From: Pseudomonas sp. Irchel s3b2
GTDB lineage: Bacteria; Pseudomonadota; Gammaproteobacteria; Pseudomonadales; Pseudomonadaceae
Reading direction: 5' to 3'
Length of the DNA: 64,000 bases
Assembly (NCBI RefSeq): GCF_900187445.1
Contig: NZ_FYEB01000020.1
Coordinates: 1 to 64,000 of the forward strand
Shown here: positions 42,806 through 52,103 of the stretch, piece after piece
How positions within the stretch are numbered: the first letter of the stretch is position 1
Layout of the letters: the number at the start of each line of letters is the position of its first letter
Made by a program: the position numbers and the translations under genes
Notes under the pieces: model-generated
Database searches by the model: none
What the model saw: only the letters and a program-made list of their open reading frames with translations
Told to the model about the DNA's origin: nothing

Positions 42806-43381
42806 TCATCGGCTGGCGATAGCCTGGGCTTGCAGCAGCCAGGTTTCGCGCTGACCGGCGCTGGACCCCAGGATCGGCCCGAAGGTGAGCGTGCGCTGAG
42901 GTTCGATGCCGCAAAATGCCAGGGTGGTTTTGCGCATCTGATGCAGCCCGGGCATGCGGTAGATCCAGCGGTAATACCAGGGTGGCGTGTCCATGGTCAC
43001 GAGCAAATGCGCACTGCGGCCATGCAGCAATTTGTCGGGAAAGGCTTTGCCTTCGCGATACTTGAAAGCGAAGCCCGGAAGCAACACCCGATCAAGAAAA
43101 CCCTTGAGCAAGGCCGGTACGCCGCCCCACCAGATCGGGTAGACCAGGGTCAGGTGTTCGGCCCACAGAATGTCCGCCTGAGCGCGGCGCAGGTCGGCTT
43201 CCAGCGGCTGCACATGCTGATAGCCTTCGCGCAGCACCGGGTCGAAGTTCATCTTGCCCAACCACAGCTGACGCACCTCATGCCCGGCACGCGACGCCGA
43301 TTGTGCGTAGCGTTCGGCAAGTGCGCCGCAAAAGCTGTTGCTCGAAGGGTGACCGAGGATCACCAGTATTCGTTTGCTCAT
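42806..43381 (-). CDS. Flavodoxin-fold NAD(P)H quinone oxidoreductase
   Basis: This 191-residue protein has the Flavodoxin_2 fold: KRILVILGHPSSNSFCGALA at the FMN phosphate loop, then LTLVYPIWWGGVPALLKGFL and DRVLLPGFAF. Members reduce quinones by two electrons to limit redox cycling (KefF/MdaB/NQO group). It heads a two-gene unit with the MerR regulator. The ATG at 43381 is used. Confidence 0.88.
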   Translation of the reverse strand: MSKRILVILGHPSSNSFCGALAERYAQSASRAGHEVRQLWLGKMNFDPVLREGYQHVQPLEADLRRAQADILWAEHLTLVYPIWWGGVPALLKGFLDRVLLPGFAFKYREGKAFPDKLLHGRSAHLLVTMDTPPWYYRWIYRMPGLHQMRKTTLAFCGIEPQRTLTFGPILGSSAGQRETWLLQAQAIASR

Positions 43382-43426
43382 CGTAACGGTCCCTGAAGAT
43401 GAAACCTCAAGGGTAAAGTCTGCCCC

Positions 43427-44311
43427 TCAGGGGAGAGTCAAAACGTTCAGCAAAGCCTGGGCATAACCGGGCAGCACGGCGAAGTCTCGGGCGCACAGCA
43501 ACAGCTTGCGTCGGGCCCACGGCTCTTTCAGTGCGATGCTTTTGAACGGTGTTTCAGTCGGCCAGCGTTCGACCGCCGCCAAGGGCACGATCGCCAGCCC
43601 GGCACCTCGGGCGACCATGCGCATCACACCATCGAAGCCATCGGCACGGATGCGAATCTGCATCCGTAAGCCGCTGTGCAGGGCCTGTTCTTCCAGGTAC
43701 ACGGCCAAGGCGCTGTTGGCGTTCAGGCCGACGTAATCGTGGTGCAAGGTGGCGCTGAAACTTAACGCTCCGGTGTCGGCCAAGGGGTGATCGTACGGCA
43801 GGATCAGCACCAGCGGGTCGTCACGAAAATAGCGGGTCTGAAGGCCGTCGGTATCCACGGCGTCGGACACGATGCCCAGGTCCGCCGCGCCTTGGCGCAA
43901 GGCATGGGTGATGCGCGCGCTGGGCAGCTCTTGCAGGTCGATGCCGAGGTTCGGATGGTCGCATAGAAAGTCTGCCAGCAACTCCGGCAGGTATTCGGTG
44001 ATCGCTGTGGTGTTGCACAACAACCGCACCTGGCCTTTGACCCCTTTGGCGTATTCGGCCAGGTCCTGCTGCAAGCGCTCGGCCTGTTGCAAAAGGACTC
44101 GGGCATGGTGCGCCAAGGCCTTGCCGGCCGGGGTCGGGCTGACGCCGCGGCGACCTCGCTCAAGGAACTCGATGCCCATTGAGGCCTCCATGGCGCGGAT
44201 TCGCGCACTGGCCGCTGCCAGGGACAAATGGCTGCGTACGGCACCGGCGGTGATGTTGCCGGTGTCGAGGATGTTCAGGTAGAGGCGCAGGTCGGTGAGG
44301 TCGAAGTGCAT
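43427..44311 (-). CDS. LysR-type transcriptional regulator
   Basis: This 294-residue LysR protein has the HTH LTDLRLYLNILDTGNITAGA with SHLSLAAASARIRAMEASMG and a PBP2-type effector domain (DLGIVSDAVDTDGLQTRYFR). It is divergent from the TauE/SafE transporter gene at 44538, the standard place for its control target, and a REP doublet lies between them. Start ATG at 44311; the in-frame ATG at 44383 would run into the REP sequence. Confidence 0.92.
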   Translation of the reverse strand: MHFDLTDLRLYLNILDTGNITAGAVRSHLSLAAASARIRAMEASMGIEFLERGRRGVSPTPAGKALAHHARVLLQQAERLQQDLAEYAKGVKGQVRLLCNTTAITEYLPELLADFLCDHPNLGIDLQELPSARITHALRQGAADLGIVSDAVDTDGLQTRYFRDDPLVLILPYDHPLADTGALSFSATLHHDYVGLNANSALAVYLEEQALHSGLRMQIRIRADGFDGVMRMVARGAGLAIVPLAAVERWPTETPFKSIALKEPWARRKLLLCARDFAVLPGYAQALLNVLTLP

Positions 44312-44349
44312 GGTGACAGCCTCAGGAGGTTTGTTGGCTGGGCGGACGT

Positions 44350-44434
44350 CTTCGCGGGCAAGCCTCGCTCCTACAGGATTCATGTCGTTCTGGAGATCAC
44401 AGATCCCCTGTAGGAGCGAGGCTTGCCCGCGAAG
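44350..44434. repeat. REP doublet (REPIN)
   Basis: Two inverted copies of a Pseudomonas repetitive extragenic palindrome, each carrying GCGGGCAAGCCTCGCTCCTA or its complement, flank a 30-base centre. Copies are 44350-44376 and 44408-44434. Such REPINs are spread by the RAYT transposase and are common in this genus. It lies in the LysR/TauE intergenic space. Confidence 0.9.
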
Positions 44435-44537
44435 GCGTCAGCAGTAGCAACGAAAATTCTAGCCTCCACCAAATCAAGAGGCAGCCTCAATATATGCCAG
44501 ATTTTCAAGGCAACCTTCAGCGCTCACCATAGCCCCC

Positions 44538-45302
44538 ATGAATACACTCGCCGCGTTCTACCAAAATCTGGGTTTGGCCCTGTCCTTATTGGTTATCGCC
44601 ACCTTCCTGCTCGCCGGGATGATCAAAGGCGTGATCGGTCTCGGTCTGCCAACCATTGCGATGGGCTTGCTCGGTCTGGCTATGGCACCGTCGCAGGCTG
44701 CGGCTTTGCTGATTATTCCCGCGACGCTGACCAACGTCTGGCAACTGGCATTCGGTGGTCATTTGCGCGGGCTGCTGAACCGGTTATGGCCGATGCTGCT
44801 GGCGATTTTCATCGGCACGGGCGCCGGTACTTTGTGGGTCGGTATGGCCGGTGGGCATTGGGTCGTGCGGGGGCTGGGAGCGGCGTTGTTGATTTACGCC
44901 TTGAGCGGGTTGTTCCTGCCGACCTTGCGTGTCGGCGGTCGTACCGAGCGTTGGCTCGGTCCGTTCTGCGGTGTGCTGACGGGCATCATCACCTCGGCCA
45001 CCGGCGTCTTCGTGATTCCTGCGGTGCCTTATCTTCAAGCGCTGGGCTTGAGCAAGGATGAATTGGTGCAGGCGCTAGGCCTGTCGTTCACCGTGTCGAC
45101 CCTCGCGTTGGCCGCCGGTCTGTTGTGGCGCGGTGCCCTCGGCGGTGGCGAGTTGAGCGCGTCGCTGCTGGCACTGATTCCGGCGGTGCTCGGCATGCTG
45201 CTGGGGCAATGGCTGCGCCAGCGGATCAGCGCCGTGTTGTTCAAGCGCGTGTTCTTCATCGGCCTCGGCGTGCTCGGCAGCCACTTGTTGATCAGCGGCT
45301 AG
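44538..45302 (+). CDS. TauE/SafE family anion exporter
   Basis: This 254-residue membrane protein has about eight helices and two TauE repeats: LLAGMIKGVIGLGLPTIAMG at the start and GVLTGIITSATGVFVIPAVP in the middle. Family members export sulfite, sulfonates or related organic anions. The divergent LysR probably controls it. The start at 44538 has no strong ribosome site that I can see. Its last codons overlap the convergent monooxygenase gene by 11 bases. Confidence 0.9.
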   Translation: MNTLAAFYQNLGLALSLLVIATFLLAGMIKGVIGLGLPTIAMGLLGLAMAPSQAAALLIIPATLTNVWQLAFGGHLRGLLNRLWPMLLAIFIGTGAGTLWVGMAGGHWVVRGLGAALLIYALSGLFLPTLRVGGRTERWLGPFCGVLTGIITSATGVFVIPAVPYLQALGLSKDELVQALGLSFTVSTLALAAGLLWRGALGGGELSASLLALIPAVLGMLLGQWLRQRISAVLFKRVFFIGLGVLGSHLLISG

Positions 45303-45606
45303 CGGACGATGTGCTGAGCCTTTCGATCGGGCGGATATCAAAATCCCGCTCCAGATATTCCATGCGCATGTCGAGGAACTGCTTCATGTGCGGCAGATTG
45401 GAGTGCACATCCAGATGGGCCTGTGATTGCCAGATCTCGTAGAAGATAAACAGCGTCGGGTCCTGTTTGTCTCGCAGCATGTGGTACTCGATGCAACCGG
45501 GTTCGGCGCGACTCGGTTCGACGTAGGCACGGAAGAAGGTTTCGAAGGCCTCGGCTTTTTCCGGGCGGGTCTTGGCGTACAGGATGAAGCCTTGCAGTTC
45601 GCTCAT
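45292..45606 (-). CDS. Antibiotic-biosynthesis-monooxygenase (ABM) domain protein
   Basis: This 104-residue ferredoxin-like protein has the ABM pattern: GFILYAKTRPEKAEAFETFF, then EPGCIEYHMLRDKQDPTLFI and FYEIWQSQAHLDVHSNLPHM. Small ABM proteins such as YgiN oxidise quinols without a cofactor. It lies back to back with an MdaB-type quinone reductase, a pairing also known for E. coli ygiN/mdaB. The ATG at 45606 follows AAGGAGAACC; the longer frame to 45798 overlaps mdaB's upstream region and is rejected. Confidence 0.9.
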   Translation of the reverse strand: MSELQGFILYAKTRPEKAEAFETFFRAYVEPSRAEPGCIEYHMLRDKQDPTLFIFYEIWQSQAHLDVHSNLPHMKQFLDMRMEYLERDFDIRPIERLSTSSASR

Positions 45607-45766
45607 CAGGTTCTCCTTGAGAGTCGTAATCGGTGCAAGTCTATGGCAACAATCACCTATCCATTTGTGCGTATTGGTCAAATGATTTTTGTCGATTGAG
45701 CGCTTATTCCACACGAGGTTGATCGCTACTCTGCCGCCATCGAATTCCAACCTTGCGAGATTTCCC

Positions 45767-46357
45767 ATGAAAAAAGTTCTGCTGCTCAATGGCGGCAAAA
45801 AATTTGCACACTCCGATGGTCGCTACAACACGACGCTGCATGAAGCCGCGTTGAGCGTGCTGGACCGCGGTGGTGTGGATGTGAAAACCACGTTTATCGA
45901 TGAGGGCTATGACGTCGCGGAGGAAGTCGCCAAATTCCTCTGGGCCGATGTGATCATTTATCAGATGCCCGGCTGGTGGATGGGCGCGCCCTGGACCGTC
46001 AAGAAGTACGTTGATGAAGTCTTCACCGAAGGCCACGGCAGCCTCTACGCCAGCGATGGCCGCACACGCTCCGACGCGTCACAGAAGTACGGCAGTGGCG
46101 GTTTGTTGCACGGTAAAAAATACATGCTGTCGCTGACTTGGAACGCGCCACAGCAAGCCTTCGACGATCCGACCGACTTCTTCGAAGCCAAGGGTGTGGA
46201 CGCGGTGTACTTCCCGTTCCACAAGGCCAACACCTTTCTCGGCATGACCGGTTTGCCGACCTTCCTGTGCGTGGATGTGATGAAACGCCCGAATATCGAG
46301 GCCGATGTGGTGCGTTATGAGCAGCACTTGAGCGAGGTGTTTGGTCTTAAGGCATAA
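45767..46357 (+). CDS. mdaB: NADPH:quinone reductase MdaB
   Basis: This 196-residue flavoprotein carries the MdaB signature: KKVLLLNGGKKFAHSDGRYN, ADVIIYQMPGWWMGAPWTVK, and YMLSLTWNAPQQAFDD. It reduces quinones by two electrons and protects against oxidative stress. The start at 45767 is the first ATG that gives the canonical N-terminus; GAGATTTCCC precedes it. It is divergent from the ABM gene and followed by a LysR gene, so the three may form one redox-responsive locus. Confidence 0.92.
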   Translation: MKKVLLLNGGKKFAHSDGRYNTTLHEAALSVLDRGGVDVKTTFIDEGYDVAEEVAKFLWADVIIYQMPGWWMGAPWTVKKYVDEVFTEGHGSLYASDGRTRSDASQKYGSGGLLHGKKYMLSLTWNAPQQAFDDPTDFFEAKGVDAVYFPFHKANTFLGMTGLPTFLCVDVMKRPNIEADVVRYEQHLSEVFGLKA

Positions 46358-46438
46358 CGCTCGGCTACTATCGAAAGTCTGAGCCCCACAAGCCCCGTCC
46401 ACAGTAGAACGGCGCAGGACTATCGATAAGGGACACAC

Positions 46439-47350
46439 GTGAAAGCCAGATCCGATGAGTTGCAGATTTTCGTCTGCGTGATTGAGTGCGGGTCGATCTC
46501 GGCTGCGGCCGAACAGGTCGGGCAAACACCGTCGGCGGTCAGCCGTACACTGTCGCGCCTGGAGGCCAAGCTCGACACTACGCTGATCAACCGCACCACG
46601 CGGCGCATGGACCTGACCGAGGAGGGCAAATACTTCTTCGAGCACGCCAAGCTGATTCTCGATCAGATGGACGAACTCGAAGAGCGCCTGTCCTCACGCC
46701 AGCAAACCCCGTCCGGGCGCCTGCGGATCAATGCCGCTTCGCCGTTCATGCTGCATGCCATCGTGCCGCACATCGAAGAGTTCCGCCGTCTCTACCCGGA
46801 CATCCTGCTCGAACTCAACAGCAACGACCTGATCATCGACCTGCTCGAACAAAGTACCGACATCGCCATCCGCATCGGCACGCTGGCCGACTCAACCTTG
46901 CACGCCCGCTCCCTGGGTTGCAGCCCGCTGCACATCGTCGCCAGCCCGGCGTATCTGGAGCAACACGGCACACCGAGTGCTGTCGAGGATTTGACCGGGC
47001 ACACGCTGCTGGGGTTTACCCAGAATGAAGGCCTGAACCAATGGCCGCTGCGCTATGTCCACGGTGACCGCTGGCCGATTCAGGCATCGATCAGTGCATC
47101 CGGGGGCGAGACGATCAGGCACCTGGCGCTGGCAGGGCAGGGCATCGCCTGCCTGTCACACTTCATGACCATCGACGACATCCATGCCGGTCGCTTGCAG
47201 GTGCTGCTGGCGGAGTTCAACAGCGGATATCGCCAACCGATCAACGCGGTGTACTACCGCAACTCGCAACTTGCTTTACGGATTCAGTGCTTCCTGGACT
47301 TCATTCAGGGCAAATTGGCGGCTTATGCGATTGCGGATTTCAAGGGCTGA
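46439..47350 (+). CDS. LysR-type transcriptional regulator
   Basis: This 303-residue LysR protein has the HTH DELQIFVCVIECGSISAAAE, then QVGQTPSAVSRTLSRLEAKL, and an effector domain of the CrgA/YafC kind (GRLRINAASPFMLHAIVPHI). The start is GTG at 46439 after GATAAGGGA. It lies 81 bases after mdaB on the same strand and probably regulates it. Confidence 0.92.
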   Translation: MKARSDELQIFVCVIECGSISAAAEQVGQTPSAVSRTLSRLEAKLDTTLINRTTRRMDLTEEGKYFFEHAKLILDQMDELEERLSSRQQTPSGRLRINAASPFMLHAIVPHIEEFRRLYPDILLELNSNDLIIDLLEQSTDIAIRIGTLADSTLHARSLGCSPLHIVASPAYLEQHGTPSAVEDLTGHTLLGFTQNEGLNQWPLRYVHGDRWPIQASISASGGETIRHLALAGQGIACLSHFMTIDDIHAGRLQVLLAEFNSGYRQPINAVYYRNSQLALRIQCFLDFIQGKLAAYAIADFKG

Positions 47351-47482
47351 TGCGTAGACCGCGTCATCGTTCATCGCGAGCAGGCTCGCGATTGCGTTTC
47401 CAGCGGCCTATTCACTGGCCGGCCCGCGCTCAATTCCGTAACATTCGCCCTCTCTTCTCCCGCCTGTATTTTTAGGTAAGCC

Positions 47483-48928
47483 ATGAAACCCAAACGTCTG
47501 CGCGCCGATGTCCTGGCCGGACTCACGACCTCTTTCGCCCTGTTGCCCGAATGCATCGCCTTCGCGCTGGTGGCCCACCTCAATCCATTGATGGGGCTTT
47601 ACGGCGCTTTCATCATCTGCACCCTGACTGCACTGTTTGGTGGGCGGCCGGGGATGGTGTCCGGCACCGCCGGATCGATGGCCGTGGTGATCGTCGCGTT
47701 GGTGGTGCAGCACGGTGTGCAGTACTTGCTGGCGACTGTGCTGCTGGGTGGGTTGATCATGCTGGCGTTCGGTCTGTTGAGGCTGGGTAAACTGGTGCGC
47801 ATGGTGCCGCATCCGGTGATGCTCGGCTTCGTCAACGGCTTGGCGATCGTCATCGCCCTGGCCCAGTTGGAGCATTTCAAGAGTGGTGACGCCTGGCTCA
47901 GTGGCTCGCCGCTATACATGATGATCGGGCTGGTGGCGCTGACGATGGCCATCGTCTACCTGATGCCGCGTCTGACACGTACCGTGCCGCCGGCACTGGT
48001 GGCGATTCTGGGTGTTGGGCTGGCGGTTTACCTGCTGGGTCTGCCGACCCGCACGTTGGGCGACATGGCGCACATTGCCGGTGGCTTGCCGAGCTTCGCG
48101 CTGCCAGATATCCCATGGAGCCTGGAAACCCTGAGCATCGTCGCCCCTTACGCGATATTGATGGCGATGGTCGGCTTGCTGGAAACCCTATTGACCCTGA
48201 ACCTGACCGACGAAATCACCGAGAGCCGTGGCTACCCGGATCGCGAATGCGTGGCATTGGGTGCTGCCAATATAGTGTCTGGTGTGTTCGGCGGAATGGG
48301 CGGCTGCGCCATGATCGGGCAAACCGTGATCAACCTCAGCTCCGGTGGTCGCGGTCGGCTTTCCGGTGCAGTGGCCGGGGTGATGATCCTGCTGTTCATC
48401 TTGTTTCTGTCGCCGCTGATCGAGCGCATTCCGCTGGCCGCACTGGTCGGGGTGATGTTCGTGGTGGCGCAGCAGACCTTCGCCTGGGCCTCGTTGCGGG
48501 TGCTGAACAAGGTGCCGCTCAACGACGTCCTGGTGATTATTGCGGTTACGATAATCACGGTGTTCACCGATCTGGCCATCGCCGTGCTATGCGGGATCAT
48601 CATTGCGGCGCTCAACTTCGCCTGGCAACAGGCTCGCGAGCTGTATGCCGACAGCTATCAGGAAAGCGATGGCAGCAAACTTTACCGCCTGCACGGCACA
48701 CTGTTTTTCGCTTCGACCACGCCATTCCTCAACCAGTTCGACCCCGCCAATGACCCGGCCCAGGTGACCCTTGATTGTCGCCACTTGAGCTTCGTCGACT
48801 ACTCGGCCATTGCTGCGCTGAAAACATTGCGCGAGCGCTACACCAAGGCTGGCAAACAGCTACGCGTGCTGCATCTGTCCGAACGCTGCAAAAAACTGCT
48901 CAAACGCGCCAGCGAGCATCATGATTGA
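47483..48928 (+). CDS. SulP family inorganic anion transporter
   Basis: This 481-residue membrane protein has the SulP transporter core, with RADVLAGLTTSFALLPECIA in helix 1, the motif GGMGGCAMIGQTVINLSSGG and LSGAVAGVMILLFILFLSPL, and a C-terminal STAS domain (about 395-470; VTLDCRHLSFVDYSAIAALK). SulP proteins carry sulfate, bicarbonate or other anions; the particular substrate cannot be read from sequence. Start ATG 47483 follows TAGGTAAGCC, a weak ribosome site. It stands alone. Confidence 0.92.
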   Translation: MKPKRLRADVLAGLTTSFALLPECIAFALVAHLNPLMGLYGAFIICTLTALFGGRPGMVSGTAGSMAVVIVALVVQHGVQYLLATVLLGGLIMLAFGLLRLGKLVRMVPHPVMLGFVNGLAIVIALAQLEHFKSGDAWLSGSPLYMMIGLVALTMAIVYLMPRLTRTVPPALVAILGVGLAVYLLGLPTRTLGDMAHIAGGLPSFALPDIPWSLETLSIVAPYAILMAMVGLLETLLTLNLTDEITESRGYPDRECVALGAANIVSGVFGGMGGCAMIGQTVINLSSGGRGRLSGAVAGVMILLFILFLSPLIERIPLAALVGVMFVVAQQTFAWASLRVLNKVPLNDVLVIIAVTIITVFTDLAIAVLCGIIIAALNFAWQQARELYADSYQESDGSKLYRLHGTLFFASTTPFLNQFDPANDPAQVTLDCRHLSFVDYSAIAALKTLRERYTKAGKQLRVLHLSERCKKLLKRASEHHD

Positions 48929-49108
48929 GTGAGCCTTCATTTGCTGCGCTGGTGGGGTGCAACCCATGAGCTTCGGCAAAACCACCCTGACCCTGCGGAT
49001 TTTCGATGAAACCAGGGCTTTGGAGTTTTACGCCGAGTTCCTTGCGATTAGTGTCTGGGGCCGTTCGGCAGCTCTGCGGGTTTTGATGGGGCAAGGTGTG
49101 TTAGCCTC

Positions 49109-49126
49109 AATCAATGATTTCATTGA
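49109..49126. promoter_or_regulatory. Palindrome before the FitAB operon
   Basis: ATCAATGATTTCATTGAT at 49109-49126 is an inverted repeat (ATCAATGA / TCATTGAT) lying 14 bases before the antitoxin start. Its position fits autoregulation by the ribbon-helix-helix antitoxin. Confidence 0.5.
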
Positions 49127-49140
49127 TTGCAGGAGGCATC

Positions 49141-49386
49141 ATGGCCAGTATCACAATTCGAAACCTGGACGATCAGATCAAGGAACAGTTGCGTATCGCC
49201 GCCGCTCACAATGGGCATTCGATGGAAGAAGAGGCTCGCCTGATTCTTGGTCGAGCCCTGGCCACCGTTGATCGCGCAGGAGGTCTTGGTAGCCGAATCC
49301 GCAATAGGTTCAAAGCCAGTGGTGGGGTTGAGCTCGATCTTCCTTCGCGTCACGAGAAAGCGACAGCGGTGGATTTTTCCGAATGA
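49141..49386 (+). CDS. FitA-like ribbon-helix-helix antitoxin
   Basis: This 81-residue protein opens with an Arc/FitA ribbon-helix-helix (MASITIRNLDDQIKEQLRIA, then AAHNGHSMEEEARLILGRAL) and has an acidic/basic tail that would wrap the toxin. The start follows AGGAGGC directly; an in-frame ATG at 49114 is less well placed. It overlaps the PIN-toxin gene by ATGA. FitA-type antitoxins repress their own operon; a short repeat ATCAATGATTTCATTGAT at 49109-49126 just upstream is a candidate operator. Confidence 0.9.
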   Translation: MASITIRNLDDQIKEQLRIAAAHNGHSMEEEARLILGRALATVDRAGGLGSRIRNRFKASGGVELDLPSRHEKATAVDFSE

Positions 49387-49802
49387 TAGTGCTCGATACC
49401 AATGTTCTTTCAGAATTCATGCGGGTCGAGCCTGACACTCAAGTGCTTGCCTGGGTTGATGCACAGCCAGCAATGGAGTTGGCAATCAGTGCTGTCACTG
49501 TAGCGGAAATTCTCCATGGCATTGCCCGGCTCCCGTTCGGCAAGCGTAAACAGAAACTTGAAGCTCATGCGATGGCGATGTTCGAAGAAGACTTTGCCGG
49601 AAGGATTTTGCCTTTTGATGCCCATGCCGCGGTGGAGTACGCGACGCTGGTAGCTGGCTCTGAAGCAAATGGTCGAATGGCGTCGATGGCTGATGCTCAG
49701 ATAGCGGCAATCTGCCGAAGTCACGGAGCACCCATTGCCACTCGCAATGTTCGGGACTTCGAGTTTCCCGGGATTGAAGTGATCAATCCGTGGGAAGCCT
49801 GA
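49383..49802 (+). CDS. FitB/VapC-like PIN-domain toxin
   Basis: This 139-residue PIN ribonuclease has the expected acidic residues: D5 in MIVLDTNVLSEFMR, E42 in SAVTVAEILHGIARLPFG, and the aspartates in MADAQIAAICRSHGAPIATR and NVRDF. The end (FEFPGIEVINPWE) is typical of FitB. Members cleave RNA, often initiator tRNA or rRNA, when the antitoxin is lost. Together with the overlapping antitoxin it makes a complete type II toxin-antitoxin pair. Confidence 0.92.
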   Translation: MIVLDTNVLSEFMRVEPDTQVLAWVDAQPAMELAISAVTVAEILHGIARLPFGKRKQKLEAHAMAMFEEDFAGRILPFDAHAAVEYATLVAGSEANGRMASMADAQIAAICRSHGAPIATRNVRDFEFPGIEVINPWEA

Positions 49803-49827
49803 ATGACTCTGGTGATCGGTAGATCGC

Positions 49828-49894
49828 CTTCGCGGGCAAGCCTCGCTCCTACAAGTTTAATGAGTAGCCTGTAAGAGCGAGGCTTGCCCGCGAA
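49828..49894. repeat. REP doublet (REPIN)
   Basis: Inverted copies of the same Pseudomonas REP found at 44350-44434 (GCGGGCAAGCCTCGCTCCTA) with a shorter 15-base centre. It lies between the FitB gene and the convergent chemoreceptor gene and may also act as a transcript end. Confidence 0.88.
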
Positions 49895-49923
49895 TGGATC
49901 TGTCATTCACCATTGACGTAACG

Positions 49924-51843
49924 TCAAACCCGGAAGTGGCTTACCATCATCTGCAACTGATTACCCAACCGCGCCAGTTCAACACTGGAGGCAGCGGTTT
50001 CGTCGCTGGCGGAAGCGGTCTGTTCGGACACGTCGCGTACGTTGATGATGCTGCGGCTGATCTCTTCGGCCACGGCGCTTTGTTGCTCGGCAGCGGCAGC
50101 GATCTGCTGGTTCATCGACTGGATGTTAGACACCGTGCGGGTGATGTTTTCCAGTGATACGCCGGCCTTGCGGGTCAGCGCGACACTGCTGTCAGTCAAG
50201 GCGCGGCTGTTGTTCATCACGGTCGACACCTGTTGGGTGCCGTTCTGCAGGCCGGCCACCAGGCCTTCGATTTCCTCGGTGGATTTCTGCGTGCGCTGGG
50301 CCAGGCCGCGGACTTCGTCGGCCACCACCGCAAAACCACGACCGGCTTCACCGGCACGGGCTGCTTCGATGGCGGCGTTGAGGGCCAGCAAGTTCGTCTG
50401 CTCGGCCACGGCTTTGATCACGTCCATGACGCTGCCGATCTTGTCGCTTTCCTTCTGTAACACGCTCATGGCTTCGGTGGAACGCACCACTTCGCTGGCC
50501 AGACGTTCGATCTGGGCGATGGCTTCGTTGACCACTTTATCGCCTTCGCGCGCTTCGCCATCAGCGGCGGCTGCGGCCTGGGAGGCTTCTTCGGCATTGC
50601 GCGCGACTTCCTGCACCGTGGCCGTCATCTCGTGCATGGCGGTGGCCACCTGATCGGTCTCGATCTTCTGGCTGTTGACTCCGGCGCTGGTTTGTTCGGT
50701 CACGGCCGACAGTTCTTCGGCGGCGCTGGCGATCTGGGTGACGCCATCGCGGATACCGCTGATCAAATCGCGCAGGGTCACCCCCATGCGTGCGATGCCT
50801 TGCTGCAACACGCCGAGTTCGTCGCGGCGGGTCACTTTGACGTCCTGGGACAAATCGCCGCTGGCGATGCGCTCGACCACGGCCAGGGTATCGCGCAACG
50901 GGCCGGTGATCTGACGGGTGATGAGCACGGCAGCAATGATGCCCACCAGCAATGCCAGCAAGGTGCTGATCAGTTGCAGCGTGCGGGCCTTGGCGCTTTC
51001 GGCGTCACGACGGTCAAGCTGGATCTGATACAGCTGATCGCTCTGCGTCACGATGGTGGCGCCTTGATCGGTCATTTCCTTGCGTGCCTGCACCGCATCG
51101 GTGTTGGCGGCTTTATATGTTTGCAAGGCGCTGCGGTAGTTGCTCAGCGCGGTTTCCAGCTGACGCAGAGCGTCTTGCTGGGTCTCGGCGAAATGCACGT
51201 TGAGCTGTTTCAGGCTGGCGATGGCCGTGTCCAGTTGGGTGACGGCTTTTTGCTCGGTCTCGGCGTTGGTGCTGGCGGTGTAGCCACGCACTTCGTAGCG
51301 AGCCAGGATGAATGCTTCCTTGGCCGCAGTGATGGCCTGGAACTGTTCGAAGCGCTGATCGCTCAGGGGCATTTGCTGCACCCGGGTGCTGATCGTTTCG
51401 ATCAACTTGCTGGCGGTTTCAGCGTTGGCGCCCATGGCGTCGCGGGCGCTGTTACCGGTGCGGTAGGCGCTGCGCATTTTGTTCAGGGATATCTGGTAAG
51501 CGCTGATGGTCGCGCTCTGCTCTTTGAGCAACTTGAGATTTTCCGGGCTTTTGAATTTCGACAGCAACGATTGTTGCTGAGCGACGAAGCCATCGAGTGT
51601 TGTCTGTACATTCTGTGCGGCAGTTTCATCGCCGTTGGTCAGCATGTATTGCAGGCGAACCACACGCAGTTTGGTCAGGCCAGCGTTTAACTGAGTGATG
51701 TCGCTCATCCAGTTGCTGCGGTCAATCAACCCGCCCAGGCTCGTCCAGCCGGTCAGGGCGAGGACGCAGGTCAGTGCCAGGACCAGGCCGAATCCCAGGC
51801 CCAGTTTCAGGTTCACGCTGATATTACCGAACCAGCTATTCAT
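49924..51843 (-). CDS. Methyl-accepting chemotaxis protein with HBM-type sensor
   Basis: This 639-residue chemoreceptor has a membrane helix at about 12-32, a long all-helical periplasmic domain (about 35-285) of the helical bimodular type, a second helix (LISTLLALLVGIIAAVLIT), HAMP, and a C-terminal signalling domain with the hairpin tip EAARAGEAGRGFAVVADEVR. Length and helical sensor resemble P. putida McpS, which senses TCA-cycle acids. There is no C-terminal pentapeptide for methylation enzymes (ends SHFRV). The ATG at 51843 after AGGAGG-like TGGAGGAATATT is used; the frame runs up to 51987. Confidence 0.9.
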   Translation of the reverse strand: MNSWFGNISVNLKLGLGFGLVLALTCVLALTGWTSLGGLIDRSNWMSDITQLNAGLTKLRVVRLQYMLTNGDETAAQNVQTTLDGFVAQQQSLLSKFKSPENLKLLKEQSATISAYQISLNKMRSAYRTGNSARDAMGANAETASKLIETISTRVQQMPLSDQRFEQFQAITAAKEAFILARYEVRGYTASTNAETEQKAVTQLDTAIASLKQLNVHFAETQQDALRQLETALSNYRSALQTYKAANTDAVQARKEMTDQGATIVTQSDQLYQIQLDRRDAESAKARTLQLISTLLALLVGIIAAVLITRQITGPLRDTLAVVERIASGDLSQDVKVTRRDELGVLQQGIARMGVTLRDLISGIRDGVTQIASAAEELSAVTEQTSAGVNSQKIETDQVATAMHEMTATVQEVARNAEEASQAAAAADGEAREGDKVVNEAIAQIERLASEVVRSTEAMSVLQKESDKIGSVMDVIKAVAEQTNLLALNAAIEAARAGEAGRGFAVVADEVRGLAQRTQKSTEEIEGLVAGLQNGTQQVSTVMNNSRALTDSSVALTRKAGVSLENITRTVSNIQSMNQQIAAAAEQQSAVAEEISRSIINVRDVSEQTASASDETAASSVELARLGNQLQMMVSHFRV

Positions 51844-52103
51844 CAATATTCCTCCAGGAACGTTGTGTTTCTTGATCGTCGGTTGGCTGGAAGATTGTTG
51901 TTTTAAGAGCCAGCAAGGGGTTAGCAGGTCTGTATCGGCAGCAACCCCGAGAGCTGAAAGGATTTTCTCGGACCGATTCTGTAACAAGACTTTTGGGCGG
52001 GTCTTAAGCTTTTTTTCACATGGGTTTCACCGGTTGCCGACGCGCGCCTCTTTACCCTCGCGGCATCGAATGACAATGGTGCATGCCGGCGAGGCGGTTT
52101 GAT

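Noticed and set aside
47372..47392. Short palindrome GCGAGCAGGCTCGC before the SulP gene as an operator
   Set aside because: This is a common Pseudomonas intergenic repeat fragment (GCGAGCAGGCTCGC type), not a specific regulatory site.
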